A DNA stretch of 64,000 nucleotides from Haloquadratum walsbyi J07HQW1 (GCA_000415965.1 KE356560.1:3404201-3468200), one strand, 5' to 3'. Counted from the first letter of the stretch, positions 37,566-48,396 are shown. The notes: a model not told the origin generated them from the letters alone. Numbers and translations: made by a program.

Positions 37566-39357
37566 CTCTCCCCAAACATCACTCAATGGATGAGCGGAGC
37601 GACGGCGCTCAGAGTTTGTGTCATGTGGGTGATTGTCCGATTGAACTGTTGATGATGATACTGATGTGGATTCCGTTGTGGATGCAGCTCTCACAGCAGT
37701 GATTGCGTTCTCAAACGAGGGTAATGTCGGTGTTGAAAGACGGTCAACCTGTTCACGAAACCACGCTGGCATTTCATCTCGGGTATTATCGAATAAAGTT
37801 AATAACGATGAATCAGCAATATATATGCTTCCGTAGTCATCTGGCGCCCGGACAATGCGACCACACGCCTGGATAACCGTTCGGAGTGCTACACGCCGAT
37901 ACCACGACCACTTTCCATCCGAAAGTCGCCGACTTACGCGCGAGTCAGTTGTGTTGAGATACGGCGCCTTACAAATCACCTGCCACCGACAGAGATCCCC
38001 CTGTAGATCAAGTGCTTCCTCCATCGTCACGGAGAGAAATACATCCGGACTGTCAGTTGTGAGCCATGCTTGAAGTGACTCATCTCGGTCAGTATTATCA
38101 TGTGTTCGAATCCGTGATTCAACCCCTCGTTCTGCGAGACGACGACGAAGTGATGATTGTATTGCGTATGAATGACAATGGATGAGCCCTTTTTTATTCG
38201 GATGTGCTGCCATTAGTCGCACGAGCATACGGGTGACCGCTGGAAGCGTCTCATCACGTTCATTGTATGTCATTTTACCACAGGTCACATCGTACAGTGG
38301 TCGGTTTGTGATGGGGAATGTATGATCGATATCAACGAGTGCGACCTCAGCAGGATCAAGCCCAACACCACGGCAGAATGCGTTTTTATTGAGAATCGTC
38401 GCAGATAACAATGCAAATCGGTTCCCTCGATTCCAGACAGTGTGCGCGAGATACCGGGCAGGATCAAGTGGTTTGACTGCGATACCACTGTTCCCGTTAG
38501 TATTCGGTTTCGGTTTCGGTTTGATCAACAACCCATGTTGTTGGACTCTGTGGGTCACGAGCATCGGTGACAAACCACCGTAATTCTGAACGGAGTTCCT
38601 GAAGTCGATCACGACGGGCAGTCTCAGCCGGGGTAAGTGTCTCACGACTGATGAGCGGCTGAAGAGCACGTTCACACGCGTCAGTCAGTGTCTCAGCGAA
38701 GCGAATCGTCCGATCGAGCGGGTCTGATTCGGCTGTGAGATCGGGGACAGTGATCTCATCCCAGATTGGGACTGTGTTCGATTGAAGCGTCACTGTTGCA
38801 TACATTTCTGCCCACTCAGGCAATCCGTGTGCCTCATCGATGACAACGACATCGCGTCGCCCGAAAACGTCCGACCCTGCCGTCTGCATGAAATATGCGA
38901 GGGTCATTGCAGCGATTCGACGGTTCGAGGCGATTGCTCGATCAGAGAAGTATGGACAGCGATGGCGGACCGAACAGTCATATCCTTGCTCACGAGCGCA
39001 CGGGGCACGATTGACGGGCGTCCCTGTTTCTCCATTCAAAATGCAGGTGTAATTTGATTTTCCCCTGATAATATTCAGATCACCTAATAATGGATCAGCG
39101 GCAACATCATCAAGCTGTGATACCTGCGGGGTGGTATAATACGCATTAATTGCATCAGCGGGCTCAGCATCGGTCGCTGTGCGCGCTCCTCCAGCAATTG
39201 CTCGTGCCAGAAGCGACTTGCCACTGCCTGTTGGTGCGCGGACAATCACAACAGTATTTCCTGCGGCGAACGCATCGCGAATCTCACTGAGTGCTTCCGC
39301 TTGCATACCACGGAACGAGGGAGCTGGGAACGATTCTCGGATCTGATCCGGGTCCAC
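37560..39357 (-). pseudogene. XPD/DinG-like DNA helicase, frameshifted
   Basis: Superfamily 2 helicase. The first frame (39357-38497) has MDPDQIRESFPAPSFRGMQ, Walker A RAPTGSGKSLLAR, four Fe-S-type Cys (YTC, APC, YDC, RCPYF) and DEAH box VVIDEAHGLPEW. It stops after DQTETETEY. The second frame (up to 38675, ending 37560) continues with motif IV-VI elements: FALLSATI, LIHCHSYAIQ, VFLSVTMEEALDL and QACGRIVRAPDDYGS. The switch lies in an ACCGAA hexamer tract at 38501-38525 and needs a one-base skip. All helicase motifs remain, so it may be a recent mutation, a sequencing error, or translational frameshifting. Confidence 0.85.
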
Positions 39358-39416
39358 GGATGTCTTCTGTGATTAGTAAATAAAAGTCTTCTAACCAGAT
39401 ATCCAGCTCAGGATAC

Positions 39417-39620
39417 TCACAGCGTATTAACATCGTCGCTCGTGACGACTCGATCAGTTGGGAGCTGTCCGATACAATCATGACAAAGAAAGAACTCGCC
39501 GCCATCATCAAGTTCAAGTGTCATTCCACCAGTTGGATCAGTCTCGAATGACCACAGATCACCAATCCCACCAGCAATACGGACAGGTCGTCCACACGTC
39601 TCACACGGCTGAGTTGCCAT
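39417..39620 (-). CDS. Small zinc-finger protein (DUF7561-like)
   Basis: 67 aa from ATG at 39618-39620: MATQPCETCGRPVRIAGGIG, then a beta region GGMTLELDDGGEFFLCHDC. Two CxxC pairs (CETC and CHDC) form a zinc knuckle. I believe it belongs to a small haloarchaeal DUF family (possibly DUF7561). The function is unknown. Confidence 0.7.
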   Translation of the reverse strand: MATQPCETCGRPVRIAGGIGDLWSFETDPTGGMTLELDDGGEFFLCHDCIGQLPTDRVVTSDDVNTL

Positions 39621-40010
39621 ATCATGATTATCGGGGCAATAGATAAACCGCCTCCGGTGGGAATCTGAATCACGAATCATTAACACGGTGGGGAGTGCAG
39701 CGTACAATATGTACCTTTCCTTGCCGGTCACGGCATCTCCACACGTCTGCGTTGAGCAGAGTGCATGTGAGAGGGCGTGGATATGCGGATATCACTCGCC
39801 ATCACCACTCTGTTCAATTAGCTTGACCTCGACCTCAACATCGTATCAACGCACTATCCGGTTCATACTTGCACTCATCTCTACATTTATCGATGTATAT
39901 GCACCTTCTCAGCGAGATGACGGTTTAAGAACGCGGCTGATTCGATATCGGAAATTGCGTCAGACGTTGAGTAGAGCTACTCAGGTAACCGATAACCGGG
40001 CAGCACGCTG
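39621..40010. other. Intergenic, nothing recognised
   Basis: 390 bases between divergent genes. It presumably holds two promoters, but neither was firmly located. Confidence 0.5.
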
Positions 40011-40739
40011 ATGGCTCGATCAAGCGCTCATGCAGGGACAGAGTCGAGTCCATATGGCGACACGTGGGTGTATGAGAGTATCATTGGAGCGTTGCCGGGA
40101 ATCGAACTATCTGATGGTGAGGCAATTGCATTACAACTCGGATTATTTGAAGTTGCGGTAATTGTGTTATCCGTTGGATATGGAATTGAATCAGCTATCC
40201 TGCCGGGAACCGTCGCGGTTTTCGAAGCAGCTGTCGGCAGTGGTGCAATGCAGCGACTTGGTCGTGGAACACGGAATCTCGAACTGCCACAGTCATACCG
40301 GCAGTTTCTATTTGGATCAAGTATTGAGGTTGTCCTTGGCGTATTGGCATTCGTTGCACTTGTGACACATCTTTTTGTCTTCGATCCTCGCGGGGCTGGG
40401 ACAACAATTATTGAATCTTTTCTTGGAGAGGATCCACCTATTCTTGTCGTGTATCTTACCCTCTTGATTCTGTGGGACCTTTGTTACCGGATTGGAACGT
40501 CATGGTGGGCTGCTGTTGTTGCGCTCTGGCGGTCGTGGCGATATGAATTTGACCCCGAGACTGCCAGTCGACTGCGACGTCTTGATGCACTCAACGCTGG
40601 ATTTGGACTCACACAGGTTGCAATGGTTCCGTTTGTGATTGACCGACCGGTGTTACTCACCGCTGTTGGAGGTCACGTAATTGCTGTCATTGGCGTCTCC
40701 CTCGCGGCACTAGTGACGCTTGATGAGGTAGATATTTGA
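40011..40739 (+). CDS. Multi-pass membrane protein, family not recognised
   Basis: 242 aa with about five to six TM segments: LGLFEVAVIVLSVGYGIE near 45, VVLGVLAFVALVTHLFVF near 105, ILVVYLTLLILWDLCYRIG near 145, and two after 190. A basic loop RSWRYEFDPETASRLRRLD lies on the cytoplasmic side. No catalytic motif was noticed. It looks intact and haloarchaeal in composition. Confidence 0.75.
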   Translation: MARSSAHAGTESSPYGDTWVYESIIGALPGIELSDGEAIALQLGLFEVAVIVLSVGYGIESAILPGTVAVFEAAVGSGAMQRLGRGTRNLELPQSYRQFLFGSSIEVVLGVLAFVALVTHLFVFDPRGAGTTIIESFLGEDPPILVVYLTLLILWDLCYRIGTSWWAAVVALWRSWRYEFDPETASRLRRLDALNAGFGLTQVAMVPFVIDRPVLLTAVGGHVIAVIGVSLAALVTLDEVDI

Positions 40740-40759
40740 GAGATATCATGTTTCTATTT

Positions 40760-40822
40760 GAGACCACTCGTTTGTGCGTTCCACTTCGAATAACGATACT
40801 CACAGTCCCACCAACTATAATG
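40760..40822 (-). repeat. M repeat, partial copy
   Basis: GTGCGTTCCACTTCGAATAAC followed by ACTCACAGTCCCACCAACTAT is the inverse of the left half of M. Confidence 0.5.
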
Positions 40823-41019
40823 ATAATCTTCGAGGCTGCACTCAGCCTCATCCCAGCGAGGATTCTCAACGATACGTTTTGAGAAACCAGCATACTTTTT
40901 CATTCGGACAAGAGGCGAGCTTGAGATGGATTGAGCAGGGACGCGAGAGAGCAACGCACGAGCACAGATGCTGACAGAATATGCGGTACGAATAATTGTA
41001 TCCGTCCAATAAACCTATT

Positions 41020-42015
41020 GTGGCACGTCCGCTTCGATTTCGATACGCCCCATGGGAATGGAGCGAAAGCCAGGTCAAAGAGAAGGTGTATACTGATCTT
41101 GATCAGAATCTCGGGGCAGTACGACGTCAGCCATGGTTTAAATCGCCACCGGGATACACCGGTGACCGGTTTGAGATGAACAACGGAGACATTGCACTGT
41201 TCGCATGGAATGATACGGAGGCTTACTGGCTTGGGAACACAGAAACGCCAAAAGCACTCTGGCGGACCGATAAGCATGGATTTGACGCTGTTGACGATGC
41301 TATTTCTCGGTGGGCAACTCGGGAGTTAACCGCGCAGTTACATGTCGAAAGTCCATGGCTCGAACCATATCCACACCTTTCGTGGTTTTTTCTTCCGGTA
41401 TTTCTCTCGAAGGATGGTCGTGAGACAACACGAACGTTTTTCAAAGACCATGCAGCGGGGTTTCCTGATGCGGCGTGTGAGAGTGTTCTTGAATTTTATG
41501 AGGCGGTTGTTCGAACGCGTATTCTCGACCAATGGCGAGAGGTAATGGCTGGAAAGTTAGGGACATCTGAATATCTCGATTTGACCCGAATGACTGCAGC
41601 AATGGGAGAGTTCAATGTTGCATATCTGCTAGATAACGCTGGATACGATATTGAGCCTGAAATAACTGTATCGACCGGACATGCAATTGATTATCGTGCG
41701 GAAACTGAGGAAACAGCGACACTTGCTGAGGTGACGAGACCAACACCGACAGCAAAGCGAACAGCAGGCACGCCGATTGCGGCTGTTCGGGACACAGCGC
41801 GGACAAAATCAAACGGTCAGTTGAAAGCTCACGGCGGAGAAATCGTGTTATTTGTCGATTGTTCATCATTCCCAGATAATGAATGGCGACAGATTATCGC
41901 AGAAAGACCATCTGTCTATCATCAACCGGCAGTGGTCTATCGGCTCCGACCATCAGGTCATGTTTCAGGGTATATGAATGGAGATGTTCCGCTTGAGTTG
42001 TCAGATATTGGGTGA
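41020..42015 (+). CDS. Conserved haloarchaeal protein (DUF5784-like)
   Basis: 331 aa from GTG 41020 (MARPLRFRYAPWEWSESQV). The TTG at 40996 is a weaker alternative. It is rich in aromatic residues. The C-terminal half holds AIDYRAETEETATLAEVTRP followed by VLFVDCSSFPDNEW. The Asp...Glu-x-(Val)-Thr arrangement on a beta hairpin faintly recalls PD-(D/E)XK nucleases, but I cannot confirm it. I believe this is the family called DUF5784. No function is established. Confidence 0.75.
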   Translation: MARPLRFRYAPWEWSESQVKEKVYTDLDQNLGAVRRQPWFKSPPGYTGDRFEMNNGDIALFAWNDTEAYWLGNTETPKALWRTDKHGFDAVDDAISRWATRELTAQLHVESPWLEPYPHLSWFFLPVFLSKDGRETTRTFFKDHAAGFPDAACESVLEFYEAVVRTRILDQWREVMAGKLGTSEYLDLTRMTAAMGEFNVAYLLDNAGYDIEPEITVSTGHAIDYRAETEETATLAEVTRPTPTAKRTAGTPIAAVRDTARTKSNGQLKAHGGEIVLFVDCSSFPDNEWRQIIAERPSVYHQPAVVYRLRPSGHVSGYMNGDVPLELSDIG

Positions 42016-42155
42016 TCAATACATCGCGTACGTTATTTTTCAAGCAGACTTCAAGACGATACTACTATACTATACTGTACTGTCTCGTCTCGAAAAGAGG
42101 ATCAGAAAAGAAGTCTCGCTGATAGGGGTGAGTAATCCCGGTATCCCGATAAGAA

Positions 42156-42440
42156 CTAGAACGACACCTGTTGTGGTCCGTCCTCGCCGGCTGCATACGC
42201 ATCACGATCACTGTAATATCGGCGACCAATAGCCTCGTGACCAAGTCCACAGAGAAGTGCTGATTGTGCCTCGCTTGGACAGGTGTACGTTTCCGAACCA
42301 GCGCGAGTCAGGACCTCACCAAGCTGCGCGGTCCCATTTGGAAGTTCGATTGTTTCTTCACCATATGCATCCACGAGATCTTCGGTTGTTGCTGGGAATT
42401 CATGTTCGGTAATCAGATCATCTGTATGATTCAATCTCAT
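42156..42440 (-). CDS. DUF5789-like haloarchaeal protein
   Basis: 94 aa: MRLNHTDDLITEHEFPATTE, EETIELPNGTAQLGEVLTRA, and the tail GRRYYSDRDAYAAGEDGPQQ. I recognise this as a small acidic haloarchaeal family (DUF5789), related in shape to DUF2795 proteins. The function is unknown. Confidence 0.8.
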   Translation of the reverse strand: MRLNHTDDLITEHEFPATTEDLVDAYGEETIELPNGTAQLGEVLTRAGSETYTCPSEAQSALLCGLGHEAIGRRYYSDRDAYAAGEDGPQQVSF

Positions 42441-42577
42441 TGTATTTACTTCTCACTCAGCCAGGGTTCTTAATGGTTTTCAATGATAAAATATAGACTC
42501 TATAGAGACCTTAATCATCATTAATGTAATCGTGAAGACGGCGGAAAGGATATTATGCACCCGCATCTATCGTACGT

Positions 42578-43393
42578 GTGACAATTGACAGCGCAGAGAC
42601 GAATGTTCCATCTGCGGATCTCCATATACACACAACCGCCTCGGATGGGATATTAACAATTGAGGAGCTCCCAGAGGTTGCACGCAAGGCAGGTATTGAT
42701 ACTGTTGCCGTCACTGATCACGACCGGGTTCATCCCGAACTTACTGCTCCTGTGTCAACACACGATGCGGTGACAATTATCCGTGGGATCGAACTGCGGG
42801 TTAGCGCTGAGAGCCAACGATTAGATCTACTTGGATATGGCGCCAGGCGAACTGACTCACTGACAGAACTCACGGCCTCAATTCAGCAAAATCGAAAGGA
42901 GCGTGGTGCTGCGATGGTTGACGCTGTCGAATCTTATCTTGACGTCACTCTTGATATTGATATTTGTGAGGGATTGGGTCGTCCTGCTATTGCACGCGCA
43001 ATTGATGAAAGCAACGCCCCATACGATTATTCCGACGCTTTCAACGAGATAATTGGATCGGATGGTCCCTGTTATATTCAGCGGGAAATTCCATCATTCG
43101 ACACAGGAGCAGCAGTGCTTGCTGATGCATGTGCGGTTGTTGGGCTTGCGCATCCGTTTCGATATTCCGATCCGGCAGCAGCATTGAAACAGGCAGAGGA
43201 GTTAGACGCTGTTGAGCGGTTTTACCCATACAGCGGTCAGGATGCTGACCGCGCCGATCCAACAATTGTTGAGAATGTTGCGACAAATGCTGATTTACTT
43301 CTCATTGGTGGCTCAGATGCACACAACCGAACCGTCGGTGTCACCGGACCACCATCGGCTGCATTCGAACCCTTTGCGAGACGAGTGATATAG
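42578..43393 (+). CDS. PHP-domain metal-dependent phosphoesterase
   Basis: 271 aa from GTG 42578. PHP motifs in order: DLHIHTTASDG (motif I), AVTDHDRVHPEL (II), GIELRV (Glu ligand), VVGLAHPFRY (III) and LLIGGSDAHN (IV). Relatives act on 3',5'-bisphosphates, histidinol phosphate or DNA ends. The substrate here is unknown. Confidence 0.9.
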   Translation: MTIDSAETNVPSADLHIHTTASDGILTIEELPEVARKAGIDTVAVTDHDRVHPELTAPVSTHDAVTIIRGIELRVSAESQRLDLLGYGARRTDSLTELTASIQQNRKERGAAMVDAVESYLDVTLDIDICEGLGRPAIARAIDESNAPYDYSDAFNEIIGSDGPCYIQREIPSFDTGAAVLADACAVVGLAHPFRYSDPAAALKQAEELDAVERFYPYSGQDADRADPTIVENVATNADLLLIGGSDAHNRTVGVTGPPSAAFEPFARRVI

Positions 43394-43406
43394 ATATACG
43401 CACCCA

Positions 43407-43528
43407 TCCAGTCAGTGGCGGTCTGAGCAATGTTTATACCTGAATCTACAATTATTTGATTTGGAACGCCTGTGTGCGTGTTCCGCTTCAATTTCGAAGA
43501 ACGAAAATCACATCTCAAACGACTGATA
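43407..43528 (+). repeat. M repeat copy
   Basis: CAGTCAGTGGCGGTCTGAGC on the left, core GGAACGCCTGTGTGCGTGTTCCG, and AATCACATCTCAAACGACTG on the right. Same subtype as the 23.1-kb copy. It begins 14 bases after the PHP gene stop. Confidence 0.65.
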
Positions 43529-43624
43529 CTCGCGGTTCTCAGCCGGTTCTTACAGAATGTGGTTCCTTCCTTTTGAGGGACCGTCTCGACAGTAGGCTTA
43601 AAGAGTAAGAGGGATAAAGTATAG

Positions 43625-43795
43625 ATGGTAATGAAGTGCCATTATTGCGACCAAGAGGCGGCGTATGCCGCTGAGAAGGATGGAATCAAGGTCGGTCTCT
43701 GCGAACGGCACTTCCGACAGCGAGTTGAGGAACTCGCAGATTCAGAGGAACTAGCTGCCCTTCGAGAGCAGATTGATATCGACCGAACCGAATGA
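43625..43795 (+). CDS. Small CxxC protein (DUF6757-like)
   Basis: About 54-56 aa, starting at ATG 43625 or, more likely, ATG 43631 (MKCHYCDQEAAYAAEKDG). It continues GLCERHFRQRVEEL and ends DIDRTE at TGA 43793-43795. CHYC plus CERH makes a zinc-binding set. It matches my memory of a small haloarchaeal family (DUF6757). The function is unknown. Confidence 0.75.
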   Translation: MVMKCHYCDQEAAYAAEKDGIKVGLCERHFRQRVEELADSEELAALREQIDIDRTE

Positions 43796-44055
43796 TATTA
43801 TTGAAACTGCAGATAACATTAATGAATATATACTGAGACGCCAATCATAGTCGCTTATAGTTTTTGTTCGTCTTGTGTCAAGGAGACACATTTTATTGAT
43901 TCATAAAGAGACGAGAGACAAGATATAACCGTGATGAGATATTTCATGGGTTTAATTTTCACCATTTTCGAAGTGGAGTCCTCTTCCTCAACGAGTGAGT
44001 GTCCGTTTATCGGGTGAACTATTACCGGAGAAATCCGTAAATTATCGTGAAAATA

Positions 44056-44574
44056 TCATAGGACGCGACCTGAGAGGAGAAACAGCCCAGCAAGCGCACA
44101 CTCAAAAATGACGGTCCCAGTCGCAGAGAGTGTAATGAACTGACGATCATTCATTTCAGCGAATCCTGCAGGAACAGTAAGCATCCCGCGCGTGAACAAT
44201 AGTGCGTTGCTAATGGGAACAATAAGAGGTCCCCAGCGCTCAAACCACCCATCGAATCGCTCAATTTTCGATGGGTCGATCCGAAACCATGATTTCTGGA
44301 GAAGGTATTCACGACCCCCGTGCTGTGCGAGTTTAAATAACACGTATTGACCAATCGTCGCACCAACGACTGCAATCCCAATGATGGGAATCACAGCATC
44401 ATCACCGAGCAATAACAGCGACCCAGGGACAATAAGTTCACTTGGCATGAAATACATCAACATCGCCCCCTCGAGCACGAAGATGATAAAAAGGACAATA
44501 TAAGCCCACTCTGACTCAAGAAGTGCCACCAATCGTGGAGGCATTGACTCAAGCTGTAGCGGGAGCACGAACAT
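44056..44574 (-). CDS. DedA (SNARE-associated) family membrane protein
   Basis: 172 aa with about five hydrophobic segments. Family features are VLEGAMLMYFMPSELIVPGS near the N-terminus and a re-entrant-type segment IGQYVLFKLAQHGGREYLLQ, then the second one FTRGMLTVPAGFAEM. DedA proteins are linked to lipid scrambling and envelope homeostasis. Confidence 0.85.
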   Translation of the reverse strand: MFVLPLQLESMPPRLVALLESEWAYIVLFIIFVLEGAMLMYFMPSELIVPGSLLLLGDDAVIPIIGIAVVGATIGQYVLFKLAQHGGREYLLQKSWFRIDPSKIERFDGWFERWGPLIVPISNALLFTRGMLTVPAGFAEMNDRQFITLSATGTVIFECALAGLFLLSGRVL

Positions 44575-45360
44575 TAATCTGGAATATTACAGAGAGCCAC
44601 AAACCCGTTTCGTTCTGGAAAAACTGCCGGGAGTTCAACGGGTTCTTCGACCGATGGCTGATTACTTGGAATAGAAACTAAGAGTCCAATTTGATTTTGT
44701 CGATTCAATCCATATTCTCACAGGGCGAGCGATGTAAGCCGTGTGCCGTGTGTCGCAACTGAGTATAGTAAGTGGTGCATTACGATCATAACCACGATAA
44801 TCGCGCGATGTAGGATCAATCGGTCATCCCTGAGTTGGCGGGTTGCGGGTTCATCGATCATGTGAAACATATCCTAATGCCGACTCCAAGGATTCCCACC
44901 AGCAGTCTGTTTCCGTCTATCGATACTTCTGAGTATGAGAAACTATGATACATCAAAACACCACCTGACAGTTGTGTTGCTAGCGAGTCCATCTCTGCAG
45001 ATAAACAATACAGATGTCTCATAAGTTGGAGATAAATATGGATGTGGCAACGACTTCTTGACAGCACGCGGAAGGTTGAGATCGAGAGCGAGAGAATGAG
45101 AATCAAGATTCATGCTCGGGTTCAACTGCGTCTGTCTACCGGTTTTGGATGGTCTCGACACTGCTGAAGCCTGGGTCGGAGCGTTTGGGTTCACCCCGTC
45201 ACGACTGAAATCACATGGTCTTATATTATTCTTGTCAAAAGTGATCTAAACGATGAGTATCACATCGGTCATAATCATCGAATCAATTGAATGGAATTGG
45301 AGATGATTCTTCTCATGCTGAGAGCGATGCGGCTTTTTTACTTCGGATAGGATATAGTAT
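44575..45360. other. Long intergenic gap with one doubtful 47-aa ORF
   Basis: 785 bases between divergent dedA-like and hemB genes. One minus-strand ORF (44861-44718, MIDEPATRQLRDDRLILHRA followed by a hydrophobic stretch IIVVMIVMHHLLYSV) could be a small membrane protein but has no other support. Imperfect GAGATC/GAGAGC hexamers occur near 45075. Confidence 0.35.
45333..45342 (+). promoter_or_regulatory. Probable hemB TATA box
   Basis: CTTTTTTACT is centred about 24 bases before the GTG start at 45361, consistent with a leaderless or near-leaderless transcript. Confidence 0.4.
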
Positions 45361-46347
45361 GTGAATATTGAGTTGACCGATCGTCCGCGGCGACTACGTA
45401 GGGACGGGATTCGATCACTCGTCAGTGAAACTGAAGTACGTGCACAAGACCTTGTCGCACCCGTGTTTGTTGATGCAACGACGACAACGCGAACGCCAAT
45501 CGAATCAATGCCAGGGCATGAGCGCGTTCCAGTCGAAGATGCAGTAACACGCGTTGAAGAGATACGTGAAACCGGTGTTGAGGCGGTCATGGTGTTTGGA
45601 ATCCCGACTGAGAAAGATGAACGCGGCTCGCGCGCATGGGCGGATGATGGCGTTGTCCAGCGGGCTGTCCGTCGCATAACGGCTGAAACAGATGCGTATG
45701 TCATTACTGATGTGTGCTTGTGTGAGTATACGACACATGGTCACTGTGGTGTTGTCGAAACTGACGCAGCCACTGATCCGACACTGACAGTCAAAAATGA
45801 CCCAACACTTGAATTATTGGCAAAGACAGCCGTTTCGCATGTCGAGGCAGGGGCAGAAATGGTCGCGCCGAGTTCAATGACCGATGGCATGATCACTGCG
45901 ATTCGAACTGCGTTGGATGAGACAGGAAATGCAAATATTCCGGTTATGTCGTACGCTGCAAAGTACGAAAGTGCATTTTATGGTCCGTTTCGTGATGCAG
46001 CCGATGGTGCACCATCATTTGGCGACCGACGGCACTATCAAATGGATCCAGCGAATAGTCGAGAGGCGAAACGGGAGGTTCAACTTGATGTTGAAGCGGG
46101 TGCTGATGTCTTAATGGTGAAACCAGCACTTGCATATCTTGACATTGTTACCACTATCTCATCGAATTTTGACCGCCCAGTTGCAGCCTATAACGTGTCT
46201 GGAGAGTATGCGATGATGCACGCTGCTGCTGATCGTGGGTGGATTGATCTAGAGACAACAGCAGTTGAGTCGCTTGTTGCGATGAAACGAGCCGGGGCTG
46301 ATTTAATTATTACATATTTCGCTGAAACGCTTGCAGATCAACTCTGA
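45361..46347 (+). CDS. hemB: Delta-aminolevulinic acid dehydratase (porphobilinogen synthase)
   Basis: Condenses two 5-aminolevulinates to porphobilinogen. 328 aa from GTG 45361. Zinc-site Cys lie in DVCLCEYTTHGHCG. The two active-site lysines lie in VMSYAAKYESAFYGPF and VLMVKPALAYLD. A first member of the tetrapyrrole genes spread from 45 to 55 kb. Confidence 0.97.
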   Translation: MNIELTDRPRRLRRDGIRSLVSETEVRAQDLVAPVFVDATTTTRTPIESMPGHERVPVEDAVTRVEEIRETGVEAVMVFGIPTEKDERGSRAWADDGVVQRAVRRITAETDAYVITDVCLCEYTTHGHCGVVETDAATDPTLTVKNDPTLELLAKTAVSHVEAGAEMVAPSSMTDGMITAIRTALDETGNANIPVMSYAAKYESAFYGPFRDAADGAPSFGDRRHYQMDPANSREAKREVQLDVEAGADVLMVKPALAYLDIVTTISSNFDRPVAAYNVSGEYAMMHAAADRGWIDLETTAVESLVAMKRAGADLIITYFAETLADQL

Positions 46348-46634
46348 GTAGATGACGCGCCAGCGTATACGGTAGATATATCAAAATAGTATCAAAACAC
46401 GTGTCCAGACTCTCGTTGACAATCCGCGTGTTTCTGTATAGATTATATCCTTATACACATTATATTCTTCCCTAGATTGAACAGTTGTCAATCATATTTC
46501 GCGTCTCAATTATTTTTTAAACTACGGGATTTATATGGTTCTGTTACCAACCTATCTGCTGTGATACGCAGTACAAATCGCAGCTATTCTGATGTATTGG
46601 TGAACAAATGTCCGGTTCATATGGCAGGTGAGAA

Positions 46635-48041
46635 ATGATCCCATTACAGATTGATGCAGGAGCAATTGCAAGTGGTGTCAACAATGTCTGGATTCTTGTC
46701 GTCTGTTTCCTGATTTTCTTCATGCAGCCTGGATTTGCGCTCTTAGAAGCTGGGCAGGTTCGAGCAAAGAACGTCGGGAATGTCCTGATGAAGAATATGA
46801 CTGATTGGACACTTGGCGTCCTTGTGTTCTTCATCATCGGTGCTGGTGTCAGTTCGCTTGTCGGAATGCTGACGGCTCCCGGTGCAGCAGTTGATCTTGG
46901 AAGTGCATTCGCATACATTAGTGATCCATCGGCATACATTGGATGGTTCTTTGGTGCAGTCTTCGCAATGACAGCTGCGACGATTGTTTCCGGCGCAGTA
47001 GCCGGTCGCATGAATTTCACTGCGTATGTTTTTGTTGCTGCAGCAATGACTTCAGTCATTTATCCAGTTGTCACAGGGCTCACCTGGGCTGGTGGCTTGC
47101 TCTCCAGTGATGGATTCATCGGACTCGCACTTGGTGTCGGATATCTTGATTTCGCTGGTGCGACCGTTGTTCACATGGTTGGTGGACTCGCTGGTCTTGT
47201 GGGAGCAAAAATGGTTGGACCGCGTAAGACCCGGTTCGACGCAAACGGTAACTCACAGCCAATTCCTGGACATTCAATGCTTTTAGCCGTGCTTGGCACG
47301 CTTTTCCTCGCATTCGGATGGTACGGATTTAATGTCGGCACACAGGCGACTGTCCTTGCTGCTGCTGATGGAGCATTAAGTTTTAATGGTGGTGCACTTG
47401 GACAGGTCGTGTTGAATACCACTCTCGGTATGGGTGGCGGCGCAGTTGCAGCAATGATCGTCTCCGCGAGTTGGCAAGGAAAGCCCGATCCACTTTGGGC
47501 AGCTAACGGTCTGCTGGCGGGTCTCGTCGCAGTCACCGGTGCAGTACCACATGTTACGTGGTGGGGTGGTTTGATTCTTGGTCTCATCGCTGGTGCATTG
47601 GTGCTGCCAACCTTCCGCTGGGTTGTTGATTCACTCAAGATTGATGATGTCTGTGGTGTGTTCGTGGTTCATGGAAGTGCAGGCGCCATCGGTACAATCT
47701 TGATCCCTGTTTTCGGTGTGACAACCGCTGGAGGATATACATTCCTCGGTGTCAACCAATTGATTATGCAGGTTGTCGGTGTGATCGTCATTGGAACGTG
47801 GACAGTGTTTGCGACGATTGCGGTGTTCGGAATAGCAGATGCACTCTTTGGGCTTCGTGTTTCAGAAAAAGACGAAGAACAGGGACTCGACGAAAGCGAA
47901 CATGGTATTTCAGTGTATCCAGAATTCGTCCCAAGCGAACGTCGTGAGGGTGTTGCGACTGATGGGTCTGGAGCGAAGACTGACGGTGGCGTCGATATGA
48001 ATGCAGATTCAAATTCAAATTCGGTGAATGACAATGAGTAA
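46635..48041 (+). CDS. amt: Ammonium transporter Amt
   Basis: 468 aa with 11 TM helices. The Amt signature is [21 protein letters not shown], and the pore twin-His sites are [13 protein letters not shown] and [13 protein letters not shown]. The cytoplasmic C-terminal tail is acidic and ends in a SNSNS hexamer-derived repeat. It overlaps glnK and is thus co-expressed with its PII regulator, the usual amt-glnK pair of nitrogen-limited cells. Confidence 0.97.
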   Translation: MIPLQIDAGAIASGVNNVWILVVCFLIFFMQPGFALLEAGQVRAKNVGNVLMKNMTDWTLGVLVFFIIGAGVSSLVGMLTAPGAAVDLGSAFAYISDPSAYIGWFFGAVFAMTAATIVSGAVAGRMNFTAYVFVAAAMTSVIYPVVTGLTWAGGLLSSDGFIGLALGVGYLDFAGATVVHMVGGLAGLVGAKMVGPRKTRFDANGNSQPIPGHSMLLAVLGTLFLAFGWYGFNVGTQATVLAAADGALSFNGGALGQVVLNTTLGMGGGAVAAMIVSASWQGKPDPLWAANGLLAGLVAVTGAVPHVTWWGGLILGLIAGALVLPTFRWVVDSLKIDDVCGVFVVHGSAGAIGTILIPVFGVTTAGGYTFLGVNQLIMQVVGVIVIGTWTVFATIAVFGIADALFGLRVSEKDEEQGLDESEHGISVYPEFVPSERREGVATDGSGAKTDGGVDMNADSNSNSVNDNE

Positions 48042-48396
48042 AGATACTACAGGCGAAATTGAGTTAGTAATGGCATATATTCGACCAGATAAACTAACAG
48101 ACGTAAAGAAGGCACTCGCTGAGACTGGTGCTCCGTCACTGACTGTGACGAATGTCTCGGGTCGTGGATCACAGCCAGCGAAGACAAGTCAATATCGCGG
48201 CGAAGAATATACTGTTGACCTCCATGAGAAGGTCAAAGTTGAGTGTGTTGTTGCTGATATTCCTGCTGAAGATGTCGTGAGTGCAATTGAATCAGGTGCA
48301 CACACCGGGGAACCGGGCGATGGAAAGGTATTTGTGCTTCCTGTTGAAGCAGCAACACAGATCCGAACCGGAAAGACAGGTCCAGACGCCGTCTGA
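48028..48396 (+). CDS. glnK: Nitrogen regulatory protein P-II (GlnK)
   Basis: About 120 aa. The start is ATG 48028 or 48034 ([21 protein letters not shown]), inside the last codons of amt. The T-loop region is [21 protein letters not shown] and includes the conserved Tyr. The B-loop is [14 protein letters not shown]. It senses 2-oxoglutarate and adenylates and plugs Amt. Confidence 0.96.
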   Translation: MTMSKDTTGEIELVMAYIRPDKLTDVKKALAETGAPSLTVTNVSGRGSQPAKTSQYRGEEYTVDLHEKVKVECVVADIPAEDVVSAIESGAHTGEPGDGKVFVLPVEAATQIRTGKTGPDAV

